Part shown: positions 44,125-55,000 of the stretch, one piece after another
Layout: the number at the start of each line of letters is the position of its first letter
Position numbering within the stretch: the first letter of the stretch is position 1
DNA from: CAYPPG01 sp964412555
GTDB taxonomy: Bacteria > Hinthialibacterota > Hinthialibacteria > Hinthialibacterales > Hinthialibacteraceae
Length of the DNA stretch: 64,000 nt
Assembly (NCBI GenBank): GCA_964412555.1
Contig: CAYPPG010000007.1
Span: 114,216 to 178,215 of the forward strand
Direction of reading: 5' to 3'
Notes under the pieces: generated by a model
Told to the model about the DNA's origin: nothing
Seen by the model: only the letters and a program-made list of their open reading frames with translations
Database searches by the model: none
Made by a program: the position numbers and the translations under genes

Positions 44125-46944
44125 ATGCTGTCAACATGGAGTTATTTTACGATATCGAAAAAGCACTTATTTTGTATATTGACAATCCTCATGTTCAACC
44201 TTTCGAACGCATATCCAAGCGATGGGCGAATAATGGAAGTGCTTCACGCATTGCATCAAGGTGATTTAGAATCTGCAAATGCTGCACTTTTATCTATTCC
44301 AGATCCTCTGAATCCGGATGAAAAAGCGGCAGTAATCAACGAGATTGAACGGTTGGCTCCGGGTGCGGAATGGATTCCTTTCTTGAATTCCCTGGCTGAG
44401 AAAAACAATGGAGATGCGGAATTTCTTTTCCTTATCGCCCGCGCCCATTGGAGGTCCGGAAATGTGGATGCCGCCATTCATACCTGCAAGGAAATCATAT
44501 CAAAATCCCCGCAAGATGTGAATTTGCTTTATCAATGTGCAGCACTCGCTCATACGGTAGATCGATTGAAGGAAGCGAAAGAATGGATTTCAATGCTATT
44601 GAGCAGAGAACCGAATCATGCCGACGGCTTGTTCCTTTTTGGACGTATCCAGGCCAGTGAAGGACAGGACGAGGAAGCCAGGGAAACACTCTTGCATGTG
44701 TTGAAACAAAATCCCCGGCATTACCTGGCTTGTTATGAGTTGGGCCGGTTGGAAAATCGTGCTGGGAACAGTGAAAAAGCGGAAAAGCACCTGCGCGCCG
44801 CTGTGAAAGAATACGCCTTTTTCAACGAAGCGTACAACGCCCTCCTCATCGCGCTTGCCCGTCAAAAGAAACAAGCGGAAATTCAAGAAATTCAAACGAT
44901 TGTCAACCGGATCAACACCTTCAGCCAATCCAAACGCGAACGCCTGCGTCATTCGTATTTCAATCCCGCAGAGCTCAACGCAAAAGATGCAACTGAATTG
45001 GCTTATGAGTTAAGCCAAGTCAATCGTGATGATTTAGCGATCTCTTTCCTGACACGCTTGCTCGAAATGGGAAAATGCACAAACACACAAATCCTCTTAC
45101 TGGCGCACCTTCACTATCAGCACAAAGATTTTGGCAAATCGCTTGAAATCCTGAATCATATTCAAGATTCCCGAATCAAGAAATCCGAATCGTACCTGGC
45201 CTTAAAAGCATGGACTTTGTTCTTGACCGGTAGAGTAGAAGAAAGTAAAGCATTATATCAAGGTATTGACTCTAAATACAAAAAATCCAAACATTTTCAA
45301 GAACTAGAGAAAGCATACGCTTCGACACAATCAAAAGATACTATTCGATCGGCTACATCGGAAACACAATCCAAAGGTCCGTTCTTTTTCGTTGATGTCA
45401 CTAAAAAATCAGGATTGACCACATTCAAACATGTGCTTGGTCACCCGGATAAACCGTGGATCATCGATGTCATGGGATCAGGTGTAGTTGTCGGTGATTA
45501 CGATAACGACGGCGATGATGACATTTATTTTGTGAACGGACGTTCTGTATGGAATGTCGAGAATCCTGCCGAACACAACGCGCTATTCCGAAACGATGAT
45601 GGCGTATTCATCGATGTCACAAAAGAAGCAGGTGTCGGAGACACCGGATACGGAATGAGCGCAGTATTTGGGGATATCAACAATGACGGTTGGCTTGATT
45701 TATTTGTAGGCAATTACGGTCCAAACGGAATGTACTTAAACAACGGGGATGGCACATTCACGGATGTTACTCAAAAAGCAGGGGTTAGCGATGACGGATA
45801 TGTCGCTGCTTCCGCCTTCGCCGATGTTGATAAAGATGGCGATCTCGACCTTTTTGTCGGAAATTATGTCGATTTCGACCCACGAAAACACGAGCATGTT
45901 CGTGAAACATACCATGGATTGAAAGTATTCATGGGACCACTCGGTTTTCAACATCAAAACGACATCCTGTATTTGAACGACGGAAATGGTGTTTTCAAAG
46001 ATAGTTCCGAACGCGCAGCAATCAATGTTTCACCTGGGCGCGCCATGGGAGCGGTGTTTTTCGATTTGGATCTGGACAACGATCTCGATTTATACGTCAC
46101 CAATGATTCCACCTACAATCATGTTCTGAAAAATCGCGGTGACGGCACATTCGAGGATGTCTCGTTTCTATCCGGAGGCGCGTTCACGGAAAGCGGTGTC
46201 GAAGGGGCAAGTATGGGAGTGATCACCGGTGATTATAACAATGACGGATTTTTGGATTTATATATCACTTCCTATGAGCACCAATCCGATGTTCTCTATA
46301 AAAACGATGGGAACGGAATGCTGATCGATGTCACCACCCAAGCCGGCCTGCTCTCTCCAACCCAATGGTTGATCACGTGGGGAAGCGGTTTTTGTGATTT
46401 CGACGCCGACGGTCTACTCGACATCTATACCGTCAACGGACATATTTATCCCCAGATTGAAGAACTCAACATCGGCCGCCACTACGAACAGGGGCTTTCC
46501 TTCTACCGAAATACTGGAGATCGGTTTGAAATCGTGACAAACAAAACCCTTCCTTCCGATTTTTCTCCTAAAGGAGGCCGAGGCACTGCTCTTCTCGATT
46601 ATGACCAAGACGGTGATATGGATATTATTATCAATTGTATCGATTCTTCTCCGCAATTGCTGGAAAACCAATCGCCACGCGGCCATTGGCTTCAAGTGAC
46701 CCTGGAGGCTCCTTCTGCGCTGACTTATGGAGTTCGGGTTGTTGCCCGTAAAGGTGAACAAACGTGGACACGAACAGTGGATGGCGGTTCAAGCTATCTT
46801 TCTCAAAGTTCTCGAACTCTATTTTTCGGTTTTGGTAACATTGATCACATTGATGACTTAACCGTTCATTGGATGCATCGCCCTCCCCAGATCATCAAAT
46901 CCCCAAAAGTTAATAACCATTTGAAAATAAATCCGGATAATTGA
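44125..46944 (+). CDS. Secreted TPR / FG-GAP (VCBS) / ASPIC-UnbV protein (CRTAC1-like)
   Basis: The 939-residue protein starts after GGGAGAAAG and has a signal segment (HLFCILTILMFNLSNAYPSD). Residues ~30-410 are helical TPR-like repeats (AHWRSGNVDAAIHTCKEIIS, ELGRLENRAGNSEKAEKHLR). Residues ~420-830 hold at least six FG-GAP/VCBS repeats with calcium loops (DYDNDGDDDIYF, DINNDGWLDLFVG, DVDKDGDLDLFVG, DYNNDGFLDLYI, DFDADGLLDIY, DYDQDGDMDIII). These should fold as a beta-propeller. The end is an ASPIC/UnbV domain (GVRVVARKGEQTWTRTVDGG, SQSSRTLFFGFG, LTVHWMHRP). Such proteins are abundant in Acidobacteria and Planctomycetes and are thought to act in surface binding. It lacks both C-terminal tags seen in its neighbours. 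Confidence 0.85.
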   Translation: MLSTWSYFTISKKHLFCILTILMFNLSNAYPSDGRIMEVLHALHQGDLESANAALLSIPDPLNPDEKAAVINEIERLAPGAEWIPFLNSLAEKNNGDAEFLFLIARAHWRSGNVDAAIHTCKEIISKSPQDVNLLYQCAALAHTVDRLKEAKEWISMLLSREPNHADGLFLFGRIQASEGQDEEARETLLHVLKQNPRHYLACYELGRLENRAGNSEKAEKHLRAAVKEYAFFNEAYNALLIALARQKKQAEIQEIQTIVNRINTFSQSKRERLRHSYFNPAELNAKDATELAYELSQVNRDDLAISFLTRLLEMGKCTNTQILLLAHLHYQHKDFGKSLEILNHIQDSRIKKSESYLALKAWTLFLTGRVEESKALYQGIDSKYKKSKHFQELEKAYASTQSKDTIRSATSETQSKGPFFFVDVTKKSGLTTFKHVLGHPDKPWIIDVMGSGVVVGDYDNDGDDDIYFVNGRSVWNVENPAEHNALFRNDDGVFIDVTKEAGVGDTGYGMSAVFGDINNDGWLDLFVGNYGPNGMYLNNGDGTFTDVTQKAGVSDDGYVAASAFADVDKDGDLDLFVGNYVDFDPRKHEHVRETYHGLKVFMGPLGFQHQNDILYLNDGNGVFKDSSERAAINVSPGRAMGAVFFDLDLDNDLDLYVTNDSTYNHVLKNRGDGTFEDVSFLSGGAFTESGVEGASMGVITGDYNNDGFLDLYITSYEHQSDVLYKNDGNGMLIDVTTQAGLLSPTQWLITWGSGFCDFDADGLLDIYTVNGHIYPQIEELNIGRHYEQGLSFYRNTGDRFEIVTNKTLPSDFSPKGGRGTALLDYDQDGDMDIIINCIDSSPQLLENQSPRGHWLQVTLEAPSALTYGVRVVARKGEQTWTRTVDGGSSYLSQSSRTLFFGFGNIDHIDDLTVHWMHRPPQIIKSPKVNNHLKINPDN

Positions 46945-47033
46945 TCATACCTCACTTTCCATGAATAGGAAAATATGTTATAGATTATACGTTTTCATTT
47001 ATTCTATCGCTTTATGTAAGGAGGAAGTGTATT

Positions 47034-48485
47034 ATGAAACGTATAATTTATCTACTACTCATCCCGATGCTGGTTGTCGGGACGGCATTCGCAGATCGTT
47101 CTACGTTCGATGATACGAAGACGCGTGTAGCAATGCCATTACCAGAACCACCGACAATCGATGGGTACATCGACATCGATGGCGGTGAATCATGGGTATA
47201 TGCGGGTGGCACACAACCTGACGGTCAACCGTATTGGACCATGCGCTTCGATGAAAACGCGGAAGATTTCGTCATGGGCGCGAATGTTGCTACTGGGGAT
47301 GGACCACTGTTTGATGAGGATTTTGGCGCGGATATTTGGGTTGGTTATGATAACGAGAATCTCTATGTTGCAGTACGTGTGATCGACGATGTATTATTCG
47401 ACGACTCGGCCGAGGCGGGTTCTCAAAATGGGGAAACCTGGCATGATGACAGTGTCGAGGTTTTTGTCGATGGTGATAACAGCAACTACCCTGAACGGGA
47501 TACAGCCGGCGATAAACCGGAAGGTTGGGAAAGCGGCGGTCAATATGTCGTCACAATCAACAACGCCTATCGCGAAGCGGAAGCGGGTAATCCCGGTTAT
47601 GGACCGGATGCCGCATGGTATGGCCGTGCCGATTTAGGCGTGAACGCTTACATGAATTTTGAATTTCGGATTTCATTGGATATTCTAGGTAATCCGCAAC
47701 CTGGCGACATCATCGGTTTTGATATTGCGATCAACGATGACGACACCGGGGATGCGTTGGAAAACCAATATACCTGGGCGGGTGAAACGCATGTCGAGGC
47801 CACCTATGGAAACTTGGTACTTGGTCCAAAGCAATACACCGCTCCTACAGTTAGCACACCACCGACAATCGACGGCACAATCAATACCAATGAATATGCT
47901 GGAGCACCCGAGATCAATGTAACCAACTATTCGGGTGTATATAACGGCGCTGATGAATGGGGAGAAGGTGACCACGATTGGTCCGGCTGGGTCGTACACG
48001 ATGACACCAATATCTACGTGGCAGTCAAAGTCATCGATGATGTTATCGTAGCCGATAATGCCGCGGATGGTTCAGAAGACGGAGAAACTTGGCTTGATGA
48101 CAGCGTGGAAATCTTTTTTGACTCCGATGCCAGTGACGATCGTGGCCGCACCAATACGAATTTATTTGAAGGCCAGTTCGTTTTTACAACCAATGGCGCG
48201 TGGCGGGATAATGAAGCCAACAATCCGTTATTCGGAGAAAATGACGATTGGTTCGCCGCCTCGACAGTCGGTGACGGCGGCTATTCCGTTGAATTCAAAA
48301 TCTTGAAAGAAGCCCTTTTTGAAATGCAAACGACGATGGGTTTCGACATCGCCGTCAATGACGATGATGCCGGTTCGCGAAAAACACAGCTGGCATGGAA
48401 CGGGCGTCCGCACAATGAAGCCTCTTACGGCGACTTGACGCTGGCGGAAGGTGGTGTGGATGTGGCCGATTGGTCTCTTTATTAA
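47034..48485 (+). CDS. Secreted protein with two CBM9-like domains and C-terminal tryptophan motif
   Basis: The 483-residue protein begins after GGAGGAAG with a signal peptide (MKRIIYLLLIPMLVVGTAFA). Two related domains follow. The first (~25-265) has PPTIDGYIDIDGGESWVYAG, NLYVAVRVIDDVLFDDSAEA, GETWHDDSVEVFVDGDNSNY and FDIAINDDDTGD. The second (~275-470) has PPTIDGTINTNEYAG, IYVAVKVIDDVIVADNAADG, GETWLDDSVEIFFDSD and FDIAVNDDDAGSRKTQ. This is the CBM9-like sugar-binding fold in tandem. The protein ends GGVDVADWSLY directly before the stop, carrying the tag shared with the other exported proteins. A terminator follows. Confidence 0.83.
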   Translation: MKRIIYLLLIPMLVVGTAFADRSTFDDTKTRVAMPLPEPPTIDGYIDIDGGESWVYAGGTQPDGQPYWTMRFDENAEDFVMGANVATGDGPLFDEDFGADIWVGYDNENLYVAVRVIDDVLFDDSAEAGSQNGETWHDDSVEVFVDGDNSNYPERDTAGDKPEGWESGGQYVVTINNAYREAEAGNPGYGPDAAWYGRADLGVNAYMNFEFRISLDILGNPQPGDIIGFDIAINDDDTGDALENQYTWAGETHVEATYGNLVLGPKQYTAPTVSTPPTIDGTINTNEYAGAPEINVTNYSGVYNGADEWGEGDHDWSGWVVHDDTNIYVAVKVIDDVIVADNAADGSEDGETWLDDSVEIFFDSDASDDRGRTNTNLFEGQFVFTTNGAWRDNEANNPLFGENDDWFAASTVGDGGYSVEFKILKEALFEMQTTMGFDIAVNDDDAGSRKTQLAWNGRPHNEASYGDLTLAEGGVDVADWSLY

Positions 48486-48506
48486 TTAGTATTGTTTAAA
48501 AGTCAT

Positions 48507-48541
48507 GAAAAGGGCGGCTGTTTTTTGAGCCGCCCTTTTTC
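48507..48541 (+). terminator. Rho-independent terminator after the tandem CBM9-like gene
   Basis: The stem AAAAGGGCGGCT pairs with AGCCGCCCTTTTT around a TTTTTTG-type loop and runs into a T-rich tail. It lies ~25 bases after the stop codon. Confidence 0.92.
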
Positions 48542-48623
48542 TTGTTTGGAATGTGATATACATTCAGTTGACTGTACTTAAATGTTAATTCTCCTTCTGC
48601 CAAACCATTCGGGAGGTTTTACG

Positions 48624-51600
48624 ATGTACACCAAGGTTTATTTCCTTATATTGTTGTTGTTCATTGCATCCGTTCAGATGACTCATGGCCAAAATATCAA
48701 TACTCCGGAAAACTTTCCCGATCCGATTTTTCGGGCAGCGGTGGAAGAATTTATGGAAGTGGAAGTAGGAGGAGAATTTACGGCTGAACAAGCAGCGGCA
48801 AAAACCGGTTGGTTCGATGAGTGCAGTTCTCGAAATATTCAAGACTTATCCGGCATCGAGTTTTTCACGGGCATCACCGGTCTGGCTTGCGATGAAAACC
48901 AATTGACCGACTTGGATATCTCAAAGAATACGGCACTGACTTACATCAACTGTTCCTATAACCAGCTGACAGGATTGGACGTCTCTCAAAATACGAATCT
49001 GACCAGTCTGTATTGCTGGAACAATCAACTCACAGCGCTTGATGTATCTGATTTGACTACCCTTTATGATTTATCTTGCGATGATAATCAGCTGACGGCA
49101 ATCGATGTTTCGAACAATACGGAATTGGTTTTCTTCGATTGCTCTGGGAATCAACTTTCAGCGATTGATATTTCAAAAAATACAAAATTAGAGTACTTGA
49201 ATTGCTCCGAAAACATCATCACAGTATTGGACTTAGCGAAAAACAATGCGCTGAATAAACTCAGTGCGGAATCCAATCAACTGACGAGTTTGGATGTATC
49301 CCACAATACGGCATTAGAAATATTCGGTTGTGCGAACAATCAACTCACCACATTGGATTTGTCTCAGAATACAGCGTTGACCGAACTCAATTGCCATGGC
49401 AATCAGCTCCGTCAACTCGATCTATCCAAACAAACGGCTCTTCAATATCTGCATTGTGCGAGTAATCAATTGACGAATTTGGATTTAACCCACAATCCGG
49501 CATTACTGACAGTGGAAAGTAATAATAATCAGCTCATTACGATAAATCTTTCGAATACTACCGTTCTTGACGAACTCTACTGTGGGGGCAATCAACTGAC
49601 TCAGTTGAATCTTACCAACAATACTGCTTTAACATTGTTGAATTGCCGTGACAATCCCCTGCAAACTCTCGATCTATCTCAGAATACAACCTTAACTACC
49701 TTGAGTTGTATCAACGATCAATTAACCACACTGGATGTTTCGAACAATGTTGCGTTGGAAACGGTCGATTGCTGGTCGAATGAATTGACGAGTCTGGATT
49801 TCTCCAATAATCCGGCTTTGAGCGTTCTCAACTGCAGTTACAATTCGTTGCAATCGATTGATGTTTCTCAAAACACGGAATTGACTTATTTGAATTGCTA
49901 TGAAAATCAACTGGCGAACATTTCAACGCTGGTTGATAATGAAGGAATCAGCGGCGATGACACGATCGATGTCCGTCAAAACGATTTAAGTTTCGACGAC
50001 TGGCAGGATGTTCTAACGCTCCGCAACCGCTTGAATGAACCGACTTTTTACAGCTGGGGAGAAATCGAAAGCGGTTTTGCGTATTCTCCGCAAAAGGGTT
50101 TCGATCCCTACGATTTTTCTGATATTTCCCCAACCCCGACCTATACCTTTACACCGGAACCAACTGCTACGCCAGTTCCAGCCGGCGCTTCTCCACAACC
50201 GACCGATACGCCGACCCCCACCCAACTTCCCCCGACCTCGACACCGACTGCCCCCACTCAGAATCTCTATGTATATGATAACAGCAGTGATACAACCGCT
50301 GACCTGAGCGGACAAACCGATTACGATCCTGAAACCAACCGGAATCTTTCGATTGCGTGGGATGCGCCGCAGTGGGATGCAAGCGACTGGCATGTTTATA
50401 TTCGCAAAGGTTTCGGCGGTTCAAAATATCTCGGACACACAGGTGACGGCAGCACATTTCGTTTGGATTGGTCTTCCCTATCTTCCAACATCGCCGGTGA
50501 ATTTTCCGGAGGACCGGATTTCAATTCCTTGTATACCTTTCGGGCGATCCGGATCGACGGTTCGCTCGATCCTTACGATTACATCGATATGAGTGCACCG
50601 GTCGGATACAACCTCGAAGGCGGGAATCCCGTATCGATTTCCCAACCGGCAATGCCGAATTTGAACGTAGATCAAATTGTGATCTACGACGATCTATTGG
50701 GAGGTGACGACCTTGCGCCAACGGGAATGACCGGTTCTGACACGGACTATGACGATTCCCGTGCCATTCAAATCGCTTGGAACTTCGGGGTGGACGCTTC
50801 TACAGTCAATGAATATCACATACTAGTGAAAGTCGACGGCGGCGAGTATCAGTTTTTAGGTCAAACATATAACGGAAATATAACGTATTTTTGGTGGACC
50901 CCAAACTCCTATTTCCGAACGGCCACAACTTTTACAGAAGGACCGCAAGATGGTCACTCGTATCAATTCATGGTGATCCTTCAACCGTTAACCGGCAATA
51001 CTCAAAACATGGTTTCCGGTCTTCTCAACTATTCTGTCATTGCAAGAGAATCAGCAGGCTCAGGCCAATCGCAAAGCGTTTTCATTTATGATACGGCACA
51101 AGATACAACGGGTGACTTGACCGGGCAAACCGATTTCGATGCCGTCGACAATCGCAACATGACGATCGCATGGACTGCGGATCAAGGCAACGCAACGGAT
51201 TGGCATGTGTATGTCCGCAAAGGTTTAGGCGGTTCGAAATATTTAGGACGCACGGCGAGCGGCAGCGCCACCCGTTTGAATTGGTCTTCTACCACTCAAA
51301 ACCTAGCCGACGAATTCGCCCAAGGGCCGGATCTGAATGCAAGTTATATATTCCGGGTTATTCGCATCGACGGCCAGCGTGATGCGGACGATTATTTCGA
51401 TGCACTGTCTCCGGTGGGCTTCAACCTCGAAGGAGGAAATGCCGTTTCTCTTTCCAAACCGGAACCGCCGAATTTGGCGACCGGCACGATCGCCATCTAT
51501 GACGACATTGTAGGCGGAAACAATCTTGCCCCCACCAGCTCCCATGGATCCGATACGGATTCGGAAAATTCCCGGGCGATTCAGATTGCCTGGAATTTCG

Positions 51601-51857
51601 GGCGTGATGGATCCACTGTGAATGAATATCACATCTCCGTCAGTGTAGATGGGGAACAATATCAATTTTTAGGTCAGACATATGACGGTAGAATCCCCTA
51701 CTTTCTTTGGTCTCCCTCTAACGAATTCCGAACGAATCCCACTTTCTCCGAAGGACCGCAAAACGGCCATACCTATCAATTCCGAGTTTTTCTCATTCCG
51801 CTTTCCGGCCAGCAAACTAGTTTGGAAACCGGAACGTTGGATTATTTCGTGAATTAG
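48624..51857 (+). CDS. Secreted leucine-rich-repeat protein with duplicated C-terminal module
   Basis: The start at 48624 has GGGAGG upstream and opens a signal peptide (MYTKVYFLILLLFIASVQMT). Residues ~75-430 hold sixteen 21-residue LRRs plus a capping seventeenth, consensus LxxLxCxxNQLTxLDVSxNTA, with cysteine at the same position in most repeats. A Pro/Thr-rich linker (TPTYTFTPEPTATPVPAG) leads to four beta-sandwich-like units arranged A-B-A-B. Unit A starts LYVYDNSSDTTADLSGQTDY and FIYDTAQDTTGDLTGQTDF; unit B contains IQIAWNFG, YHI, FLGQTY and a GPQ-G-H-x-YQF segment. The protein ends GTLDYFVN. The LRR is of the internalin-like or BspA-like short type. A surface-attached ligand-binding protein is likely. 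The in-frame extension to 48582 lacks a ribosome binding site. Confidence 0.8.
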   Translation: MYTKVYFLILLLFIASVQMTHGQNINTPENFPDPIFRAAVEEFMEVEVGGEFTAEQAAAKTGWFDECSSRNIQDLSGIEFFTGITGLACDENQLTDLDISKNTALTYINCSYNQLTGLDVSQNTNLTSLYCWNNQLTALDVSDLTTLYDLSCDDNQLTAIDVSNNTELVFFDCSGNQLSAIDISKNTKLEYLNCSENIITVLDLAKNNALNKLSAESNQLTSLDVSHNTALEIFGCANNQLTTLDLSQNTALTELNCHGNQLRQLDLSKQTALQYLHCASNQLTNLDLTHNPALLTVESNNNQLITINLSNTTVLDELYCGGNQLTQLNLTNNTALTLLNCRDNPLQTLDLSQNTTLTTLSCINDQLTTLDVSNNVALETVDCWSNELTSLDFSNNPALSVLNCSYNSLQSIDVSQNTELTYLNCYENQLANISTLVDNEGISGDDTIDVRQNDLSFDDWQDVLTLRNRLNEPTFYSWGEIESGFAYSPQKGFDPYDFSDISPTPTYTFTPEPTATPVPAGASPQPTDTPTPTQLPPTSTPTAPTQNLYVYDNSSDTTADLSGQTDYDPETNRNLSIAWDAPQWDASDWHVYIRKGFGGSKYLGHTGDGSTFRLDWSSLSSNIAGEFSGGPDFNSLYTFRAIRIDGSLDPYDYIDMSAPVGYNLEGGNPVSISQPAMPNLNVDQIVIYDDLLGGDDLAPTGMTGSDTDYDDSRAIQIAWNFGVDASTVNEYHILVKVDGGEYQFLGQTYNGNITYFWWTPNSYFRTATTFTEGPQDGHSYQFMVILQPLTGNTQNMVSGLLNYSVIARESAGSGQSQSVFIYDTAQDTTGDLTGQTDFDAVDNRNMTIAWTADQGNATDWHVYVRKGLGGSKYLGRTASGSATRLNWSSTTQNLADEFAQGPDLNASYIFRVIRIDGQRDADDYFDALSPVGFNLEGGNAVSLSKPEPPNLATGTIAIYDDIVGGNNLAPTSSHGSDTDSENSRAIQIAWNFGRDGSTVNEYHISVSVDGEQYQFLGQTYDGRIPYFLWSPSNEFRTNPTFSEGPQNGHTYQFRVFLIPLSGQQTSLETGTLDYFVN

Positions 51858-51911
51858 GAAATATCATCATAATATAACAAAATACGAACAATGGATTTAT
51901 CGGATTTTCTG

Positions 51912-51940
51912 TTGACATTCAAAAATGAATATGGTATACA
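51912..51940 (+). promoter_or_regulatory. Sigma-70-type promoter upstream of the first Asp-box gene
   Basis: TTGACA (51912-51917) and TATACA (51935-51940) are 17 bases apart. A TGG before the -10 box gives the extended -10 pattern TGnTATA. This is the best match to a housekeeping promoter that I noticed. It would give a leader of about 135 bases before ATG 52082. Confidence 0.7.
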
Positions 51941-52081
51941 AGAATTGTTGGTAATGAATGTGTCTTTTTTCGGGAATGGTAATGGCAATCCTCAATAACT
52001 CTTCACCATGTATTAATCCTGGTTGTTCAATATCAACATTATATTGACATTTGCTCTATGAATCCAGAAAGGGGAATCATC

Positions 52082-55000
52082 ATGTCAACAGTACTCGCCA
52101 TTTTCCGCCAAACCATTGATTCAAACAAAAGCTGCCATTTCTCTCCTGGGGTATTTTGCATCTTTCTTGTGAGCAGTCTTCTAATCTTCTCTCCATCAAC
52201 TCACGGCCAAGAAGGTTGGACGACATTATTTTCGGATGATTTTGAAGACGGGAATGCAAATGGTTGGGATCTTCCAGATACCTGGCAGGTGGAACAGGAT
52301 AATGGAAATACTATCCTCCAGGGTTCCACCCATAGTTTTGCCAACCTGGAAACCGGCAATGACTGGACAAATTATAGACTTTCGTTGCGTGTGAATATCA
52401 TCCGGCAAGGCCTCCATATCAATGTCCGTGTGAATGACGAAGGACGTTATTTCATCGGAATTGGAGAAGATGATTTGTATCTCGCCAAATCCTTTTGGGC
52501 GAATCCCGATGCTGAAGACTTGGCTCAATCCAATTTCCCAATAGCACTAAATGAGTGGCACACGGTTGCCGTTACGATCAACAATAGCCATATTGTCGTG
52601 AATGTAGATGGAGTAAATCGTATCGATTATACGGACAATGACAATCCCCATATGCAAGGTCGCTTTTCCCTGGAATCGATATGGGACGATGACGCGCTTA
52701 TCTATGTCGATGATATCGAGGTGTTCGGCCCCCTTCCTCCGACTCCGACACCGCTGCCAACGCCTCTCCCCATTCCCTCCGATTGGACTGTCGTTTTTGA
52801 AGACGATTTCCCCAGTCCTTGGACGAAAAAATGGTCGTTGGACGGAGAATGGAGTGTGGTTTCTGAGGGGGACAATTATGTTTTACAAGGAATCAACCAT
52901 TATTGGGCAAGCCCATATGCCGATGGGTGGGTTAATCATATCATCCAATCCAAAATCAAACTGGAGAGTGGAGGCATTCATTTCAATTTCAGAATTTCTG
53001 AAAAACGGATCAATGAAACCACGGTATCCAATACTCGCTATTTTTTGGGGATCCGGGAAAATTATATGTATCTATCCAAGCAAATCGGCTCGGACTATTA
53101 TGATCTTACAAATTCATCATCAGTTGTATTTCCTACTGGCGTATGGCATGATTTGCGAATCGTTGTACAAAAATCGACCATTGCCGTGTACGTGAACAAC
53201 GGTCTTGTCCTTGAGTATAACGACACAACAGAACCGCTTTTGTATGGAAAATTTGGTTTGGAAGCGTTGGATGATACGACAGTATCCATCGATGATTTCA
53301 AGGTTTACTCCACGACTCCCCCGAAATCGCCGGAAGGGTATGTATGGTATAAAACCGGTGGACCAAGCGGTGGCTTGGGCTACGATGTTCGAATACACCC
53401 TCAGAACAAAAACATCATGTTCGTGACCGATAATCCCAGCGGAGTCAATAAAAGTATTGACGGTGGAGAGACTTGGGCGCAGAAAAATCAAGGAATCACA
53501 GTGAAAACCGGTCCTTCAAACGACGGTATCCCGATTTTTTCACTGACTATCGATCCTTCCAATCCGCAAATCGTATGGGCAGGAACACAAGACTCGAAAG
53601 GGATTTTCAAATCCACCGATGGCGGCGAAACATGGACAAAGAAAGATGACGGTGTGGCAGAAGGTAATGAGATCAGTTTCCGTGGCTTTGGTGTTCATCC
53701 GTCCAATTCCAATATCGTCTTTGCCGGTGCGGAAATAGCAACGGGGATTTTAGGAATTGAATTCGGGAAAACAAAAGGAAAAATCTACAAAACGGAAGAT
53801 GGCGGTGAAAACTGGCGGAGCGTTTGGGAAGGCGGTAATCTCGCCCGTTTTGTCCTGATCGATCCGGTAAACCCGAATGTGATGTATGGCTCAACCGGCA
53901 TTTTCGACAGGGAAGCGAATAACGACATCGGCGTTGGGATATTAAAATCGATCGATGGGGGAGAAACATGGAATGAAAGCAATAACGGTATTCCGGCCAC
54001 CGAAGGAAATTTCTTCGCAGGTTTTTTGGAAATGCATCCGGAAAATCCACAAATTCTTTTTGCCGCCTCTGGAAACAATGCGAAAGGAGAAGGCGGTATT
54101 TTTCGAACGCTAGACGGGGCAGCCAGATGGGAAAAAGTACTCGCGAATGATGTATTCACGGTAGTTACTTTCAGCCCTTCCGATCCGGATGTCGTCTATG
54201 CAGGCAGTGCTTCTGCATTTTATCGTAGTGATGACGGTGGCGATCACTGGCAGAGATATTTCAAAACCGATTCGTGGAATTGGGGGCCTTCGGGAGTCCG
54301 AGCGGGATTTCCTATCAGTGCCGTTGTCGATCCCGGCAATCCGATGGTCATATTTGCAAACAATTACAATGGAGGGAATTTCAAATCGACGGACGGAGCG
54401 CAAACATGGATTAACGCTAGCAATGGATATACTGGAGCGGATTTGTTTAATGTCGTCACCGATAAAGCCAATCCATCAACAGTGTATGCAATCGGACGCA
54501 GCGGTCCTTTCCGCAGTACTGACAGTGGAAATCATTGGAGCGGCATTGCCTTTCCACCGGCCCTTCAACCGGAATGGATTGAAGTGGCGATTCATCCTGA
54601 AAGACCACAGGAAATATTGACCGCGGACGAGTTTGGAGGCCAAATTTTTAAAACGGTCGACGGCGGAGACCAATGGAAACAAGTATTCAAACATCCGCAA
54701 GTTACCGGAGGCGACCCTCAAGAATCCCGCCACGGTTTTAAAGCAATCACATATGCGCCTTCGAATCCGAATATCGTGTATGCGGGAATGCGAAAAGGAC
54801 GGCGGAGCATCGACGGTGATTTCCCTGCCCGCCCCAGTTTCGGTATGTATAAATCCAAAGATGCCGGAGAATCGTGGTCAGAAATCAACAATGGGCTTGA
54901 AACCTCCCTCATCAACATTCATTGCATTGCAGTTCATCCGGACAATCCCGATATCGCTTACACAGGAACATGGAGAGACGGTATTTTTAAAACCTTGAAC

